A stretch of DNA of 10,176 nucleotides from DASYSA01 sp036003885 (GTDB lineage: Bacteria; Acidobacteriota; Blastocatellia; UBA7656). Shown one piece after another: positions 7,745 to 10,176 of this stretch (its first letter is position 1; every line of letters begins with the position of its first letter). Where the stretch lies: positions 1-10,176 of the forward strand of contig DASYSA010000725.1 of the NCBI GenBank assembly GCA_036003885.1, read 5' to 3'. Below the pieces are notes generated by a model. It was not told the DNA's origin. It ran no database searches and was given only the letters and a program-made list of their open reading frames with translations. Both the position numbers and the translations under genes were made by a program.

Positions 7745-8314
7745 ATGGCCGTACGCCTTTTTGTTGGGAATCTTCCCTATGATGCCACGGAGGCGGATCT
7801 GAGAGAGCACTTCTCCGCAGTTGGTCCGTTGTCCTACGTATATCTTCCGACCGATAGAGAGACCGGTAAGCCGCGGGGCTTCGCATTCATCGAATACGCT
7901 GACCGCGCCCAGGCGGAGGAGGCTATACGACGTTTCAACAATCAATTATTCAAGGGGAGGCCCATCGCGGTAAACGAAGCCCGTGCGAAGGAGGATCGAC
8001 CGCGCACCGGCGCGCCTACGCGCTCGTTTGAACCTCGGCCTGCCTGGGGCGCTGAGCCCCCGTCCGCTGAATCTCAGCAACCTGGTGGAAAGCCCACCCG
8101 GAACTTCGGCCCGGACGCTGCACCTCGCCGCAAGGGGAAACCCGCGGGGCGCGGCGGGAAGGCAGAGCGAGGTCCCAAGGGGCCGATACGCGAACATAGC
8201 CGCGGCCAACTCTCCTGGGTGGGAGATGATGACGCGCACGAAGAAGAAATAGTGCCCGACGAAGACGCTGCCGAGGATAACTTCGCCAGCCGAGTCGATG
8301 ACGAAGACGAATAG
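7745..8314 (+). CDS. RRM RNA-binding protein with basic then acidic tail
   Basis: A 189-residue protein. Residues 3-80 form one RNA recognition motif, with RNP2 LFVGNL (5-10) and RNP1 RGFAFIEY (44-51). The RRM lines up residue for residue with the upstream RRM protein at both RNP motifs, so the two are paralogues. The tail differs completely. Residues 81-158 are rich in Pro, Arg, Lys and Gly, probably disordered and nucleic-acid binding. Residues 160-189 are strongly acidic (DDDAHEEE, DEDAAEDN, DDEDE). This split charge suggests self-association or competition of the acid end for the RNA surface, as proposed for acidic tails of other RNA-binding proteins. The ATG is set by the duplicated GAGAGG site. 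The stop is followed in frame by a second TAG at 8321. Confidence 0.92.
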   Translation: MAVRLFVGNLPYDATEADLREHFSAVGPLSYVYLPTDRETGKPRGFAFIEYADRAQAEEAIRRFNNQLFKGRPIAVNEARAKEDRPRTGAPTRSFEPRPAWGAEPPSAESQQPGGKPTRNFGPDAAPRRKGKPAGRGGKAERGPKGPIREHSRGQLSWVGDDDAHEEEIVPDEDAAEDNFASRVDDEDE

Positions 8315-8323
8315 GACGAATAG
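8306..8323 (+). repeat. 9-base tandem duplication across the stop codon
   Basis: GACGAATAG is present twice without a spacer (8306-8314, 8315-8323). The first copy ends with the stop of the second RRM gene and the second repeats Asp-Glu-stop in the same frame. This looks like a small slippage duplication. Confidence 0.6.
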
Positions 8324-8489
8324 AAGGTTGGTGGTTCACTCAGTTTGTTAGCTTCTAAACAAGCTTCCGGGTCTGGGCCCCTGGAGTGGCAAAGACACAG
8401 CGTCGTCGCCGGGGATGTCGGGATCCGGAAGGCCACAGACCATAAGACGCAATTCATAAGTCGGAAGAACAGATTTTAAGGATTCAAAT

Positions 8490-8705
8490 ATGGCAAAGAA
8501 ATCGCGACCAACATTTCAAAAGCGCGAAAAGGAGAAGGCGCGCCAGCAGCGCCAGAAGGACAAGGAGGTCCGCAGGTCCGAAGCCAAGGAACGCCAAGGC
8601 GTCAGGGGCCCCAGACTCGAAGGGGAGGACCCGGACATTGCGGGCATTCGCCCAGGCCCGCAGCCATTGCCGGAGGATTGGGACTACGTCAAGGAGAGTG
8701 AATAG
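8490..8705 (+). CDS. Small highly charged protein of unknown function
   Basis: A 71-residue protein with AAGGA (8478-8482) 7 bases before the ATG. Residues 1-45 are mostly Lys, Arg, Glu and Gln in a heptad-friendly pattern (MAKKSRPTFQKREKEKARQQ at the start), suggesting a long helix or a basic RNA-binding segment. The C-terminal 25 residues are acidic and Pro-rich and end PLPEDWDYVKESE. It follows the second RRM gene by 175 bases, so it may share its expression. Small proteins of this look occur in several bacterial phyla as hypothetical proteins, and I know of no assigned function. The good ribosome binding site and coherent composition support it as a real gene. Confidence 0.75.
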   Translation: MAKKSRPTFQKREKEKARQQRQKDKEVRRSEAKERQGVRGPRLEGEDPDIAGIRPGPQPLPEDWDYVKESE

Positions 8706-8831
8706 ACGCTCGGGATCAGTAGCTCTACACGTCCCGCACGCGCGCAAGCAAAAACATGTTGTCGATCCGTAATGAGCCGACGCGGAGACCAAAGCACAGA
8801 TTAAGCGGTGTTGCTCGCAGGAGGCAGAGAA

Positions 8832-10067
8832 ATGGGATCCGGCAGTTCAAACTGGAGCGCCGGCGGAAAACGGAAGCTGGCCTGGATCGTTTTGTTGCTT
8901 GCTACCGCAGGCGCGTTGGCAATGGTTATAGCGCCCGTCATTATCATCTTTCCATTCCGCGCGCAAACTCCCGACGGACTTCGGATGGCCCTGACCTTAC
9001 GCCAGTGGTCGCCGATTGCGGCGCCGGCTGCTTCGATCCTCGTGGTGCTCCTCATGGTGTTCCTGTGGCGGGGTTCCCGATGGTGGCGAAAGGCCCTGCT
9101 GGTCATAGTGTTCCTTCTAACTCTCCCTCCGGTGTGGTTTGCTCGTCAGAACCATTTTGAATGGATGTTCAATCCGCTCGTGAACCCTTCCTATGCCGGC
9201 GCAAGCGAGGCCGATTTCATCGACAATACTGATTATGTAATTGCGGTTGAGCTGAACGGCGACGCGGCCGCTTATCCGATCCGCCAGTTGGCTTATCATC
9301 ATGTCGTGCATGATAGTGTCGGGGGTGTTCCCATAGTCGTCACCTATTGAACGCTCTGCCACACCGGTCTGGTGTGGGAAAGCGAAGTCAACGGCCGCAA
9401 GCTTAACTTTCACCTTGCCGGCATTAATAACCAGAACTTCATCATGCGAGACGAGGAGACCGGTACCTGGTGGCAGCAGGTGTCCGGAGAAGCCATCCTG
9501 GGGCCTATGAAAGGCGCTCGACTCAAGCTGGTGTTTCACGATGAGCTGCAGTTTGCGACCTGGAAGCGCGAGCAGAGCCGGGGACGTGTGCTTCGTCCGG
9601 ATCTGGGAGTAGTCGGCAACTACGAGAAGGCTGATTGGGAAGATCATATCGCCAAGTTTCCAACGGTTACGCCGACCGCTCCTGACGAGCCTCTTCCGCA
9701 GCGCGAGTTGATAATAGGGATCACGATCGGGGAAAGTTCGAAGGCATATCCTCTCGCCGCGCTCACGGCACAAACGCCGGTGCTCGATAACGTGGGCGGC
9801 GTTCCGATCGTGATCGTAGTTGGGGACGACAAGAAATCCGTCAGGGCTTTCGAGACGAGGGTGGATGGCAGGGCGATGGAGTTCTTTGCCAGACCTGATG
9901 CCTCGCCTCTTCGTCTGGTAGACAAAGAAACAGGCAGCGAGTGGGATTTTACGGGAAGGGCAATCAGCGGACCGTTGACCGGCCGCAGCCTCAGCAAGAT
10001 AGCCGTCTTAGCCGACTACTGGTTTGACTGGAAAGCATATCATCCAGCCGCCGACATCTACCGATAG
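8832..10067 (+). CDS. Membrane-anchored DUF3179 selenoprotein (Sec encoded by TGA 9348-9350)
   Basis: Read through the in-frame TGA, this is one 411-residue protein. AGGAGG (8819-8824) lies 7 bases before the ATG. Three membrane helices (about 16-39, 60-79, 88-104) follow the KRK inside-signal; RGSRWWRK lies in the second cytoplasmic turn, so the rest should be periplasmic. The DUF3179 domain starts near residue 134. DUF3179 members have VTYCxLC-x-T/S-G; here it reads VTY-U173-TLC176-HTG, so Sec replaces the first Cys. The frame stays open and family-like for 239 codons after the TGA (DEETGTWWQQVSGEAILGP and onward). The domain is internally repeated: VGGVPIVVTY (163-172) matches VGGVPIVIVV (321-330), and the GEAILGP block matches GRAISGP near 376-382. 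The second copy lacks U/C. A SECIS-like hairpin follows the TGA. The domain's function is unknown; UxxC suggests thiol/selenol redox chemistry or metal binding. A naive annotation would give two ORFs (ending 9350; starting 9372) or a pseudogene. Confidence 0.85.
9352..9384 (+). promoter_or_regulatory. Bacterial SECIS element
   Basis: The element starts 1 base after the Sec TGA. The upper stem is a perfect 7-bp helix, CCACACC (9359-9365) with GGTGTGG (9371-9377), closing the pentaloop GGTCT (9366-9370). A lower 4-bp stem, CGCT (9352-9355) with AGCG (9381-9384), is separated by a symmetric 3x3 internal loop. Bacterial SECIS elements lie in the coding region directly after UGA and carry a G among the first loop bases for SelB recognition. 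This loop matches the GGUCU of E. coli fdhF as I recall it. The first loop G is the 16th base after the TGA. Confidence 0.82.
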
Positions 10068-10101
10068 CGCGGCTTCCAGAGATATCACAGCACAAAATGT
10101 T

Positions 10102-10136
10102 TGTGGACTCGGCGTGTCTTCTACGCCGAATCCACA
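10102..10136. terminator. Strong stem-loop downstream of the selenoprotein gene
   Basis: TGTGGA (10102-10107) pairs with TCCACA (10131-10136) and TCGGCGT (10109-10115) with ACGCCGA (10123-10129). There is one C/A mismatch and a 7-base loop. It begins 34 bases after the stop codon. No T-run follows on the plus strand, whereas the minus strand reads ACAAACATTTT after the stem. It may therefore serve a minus-strand gene beyond the window, or work in both directions with weak tails. Confidence 0.5.
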
Positions 10137-10176
10137 TGCCTTCAGCTTCAAAAAACCAGCTTCAGTCCTATTTGAA

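Noticed and set aside
8074..8457. Minus-strand frame rich in Ser opposite the second RRM gene
   Set aside because: Low-complexity mirror of the acidic and basic tail; no independent coding evidence.
8832..9350. DUF3179 gene as a nonsense-mutated pseudogene or a complete 172-residue membrane protein
   Set aside because: The downstream frame shows no decay over 239 codons, the TGA is at the family's key Cys, and a SECIS-like hairpin follows at once.
9372..10067. Independent gene starting at GTG 9372
   Set aside because: The GTG lies inside the hairpin stem, has no ribosome binding site, and would start in the middle of the DUF3179 domain, just after its HTGL segment.

Overview
The window looks like a chromosomal segment from a GC-rich soil or sediment bacterium, most likely an Acidobacteriota member. 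This rests on gene content: exported TPR proteins next to a CRTAC1-type FG-GAP/ASPIC-UnbV protein, a lone bacterial GMC oxidoreductase, glycine-rich bacterial RRM proteins, and a DUF3179 protein. There is no ribosomal RNA or other firm taxonomic marker, so the phylum is an inference. I saw no IS element, tRNA or CRISPR array.

Left part (about 350-4665, + strand): a probable three-gene operon. Two exported TPR-repeat proteins (431-1636 and 1644-2897) are followed by an exported beta-propeller-like protein with seven DxDxDG-type calcium loops and a C-terminal ASPIC/UnbV domain (2974-4665). Together they look like an extracytoplasmic scaffolding set of unknown substrate. The operon converges on a minus-strand GMC-family FAD oxidoreductase (4781-6481), which carries an extra ferredoxin-like Cys cluster. 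The short gap between them holds a 20-bp perfect inverted repeat around a second hairpin.

Middle (6482-8705): a 588-bp non-coding divergent region with a candidate promoter. It is followed by two tandem RRM RNA-binding genes with very different tails (7070-7423 Gly/RGG-rich; 7745-8314 basic then acidic) and a 71-residue highly charged protein (8490-8705). This is a small RNA-binding neighbourhood, possibly stress- or cold-responsive.

Right part (8832-10067): the most interesting locus. A membrane-anchored DUF3179 protein appears split by a TGA at 9348-9350, but the frame continues intact for another 239 codons. The TGA sits where this family has the first Cys of its VTYCxxC motif. A hairpin with a GGUCU apical loop, as expected for a bacterial SECIS element, starts directly after it. 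I read this as one 411-residue selenoprotein with a U-x-x-C motif, not as two genes or a pseudogene. The Sec machinery (selA/B/C/D) is not in the window.
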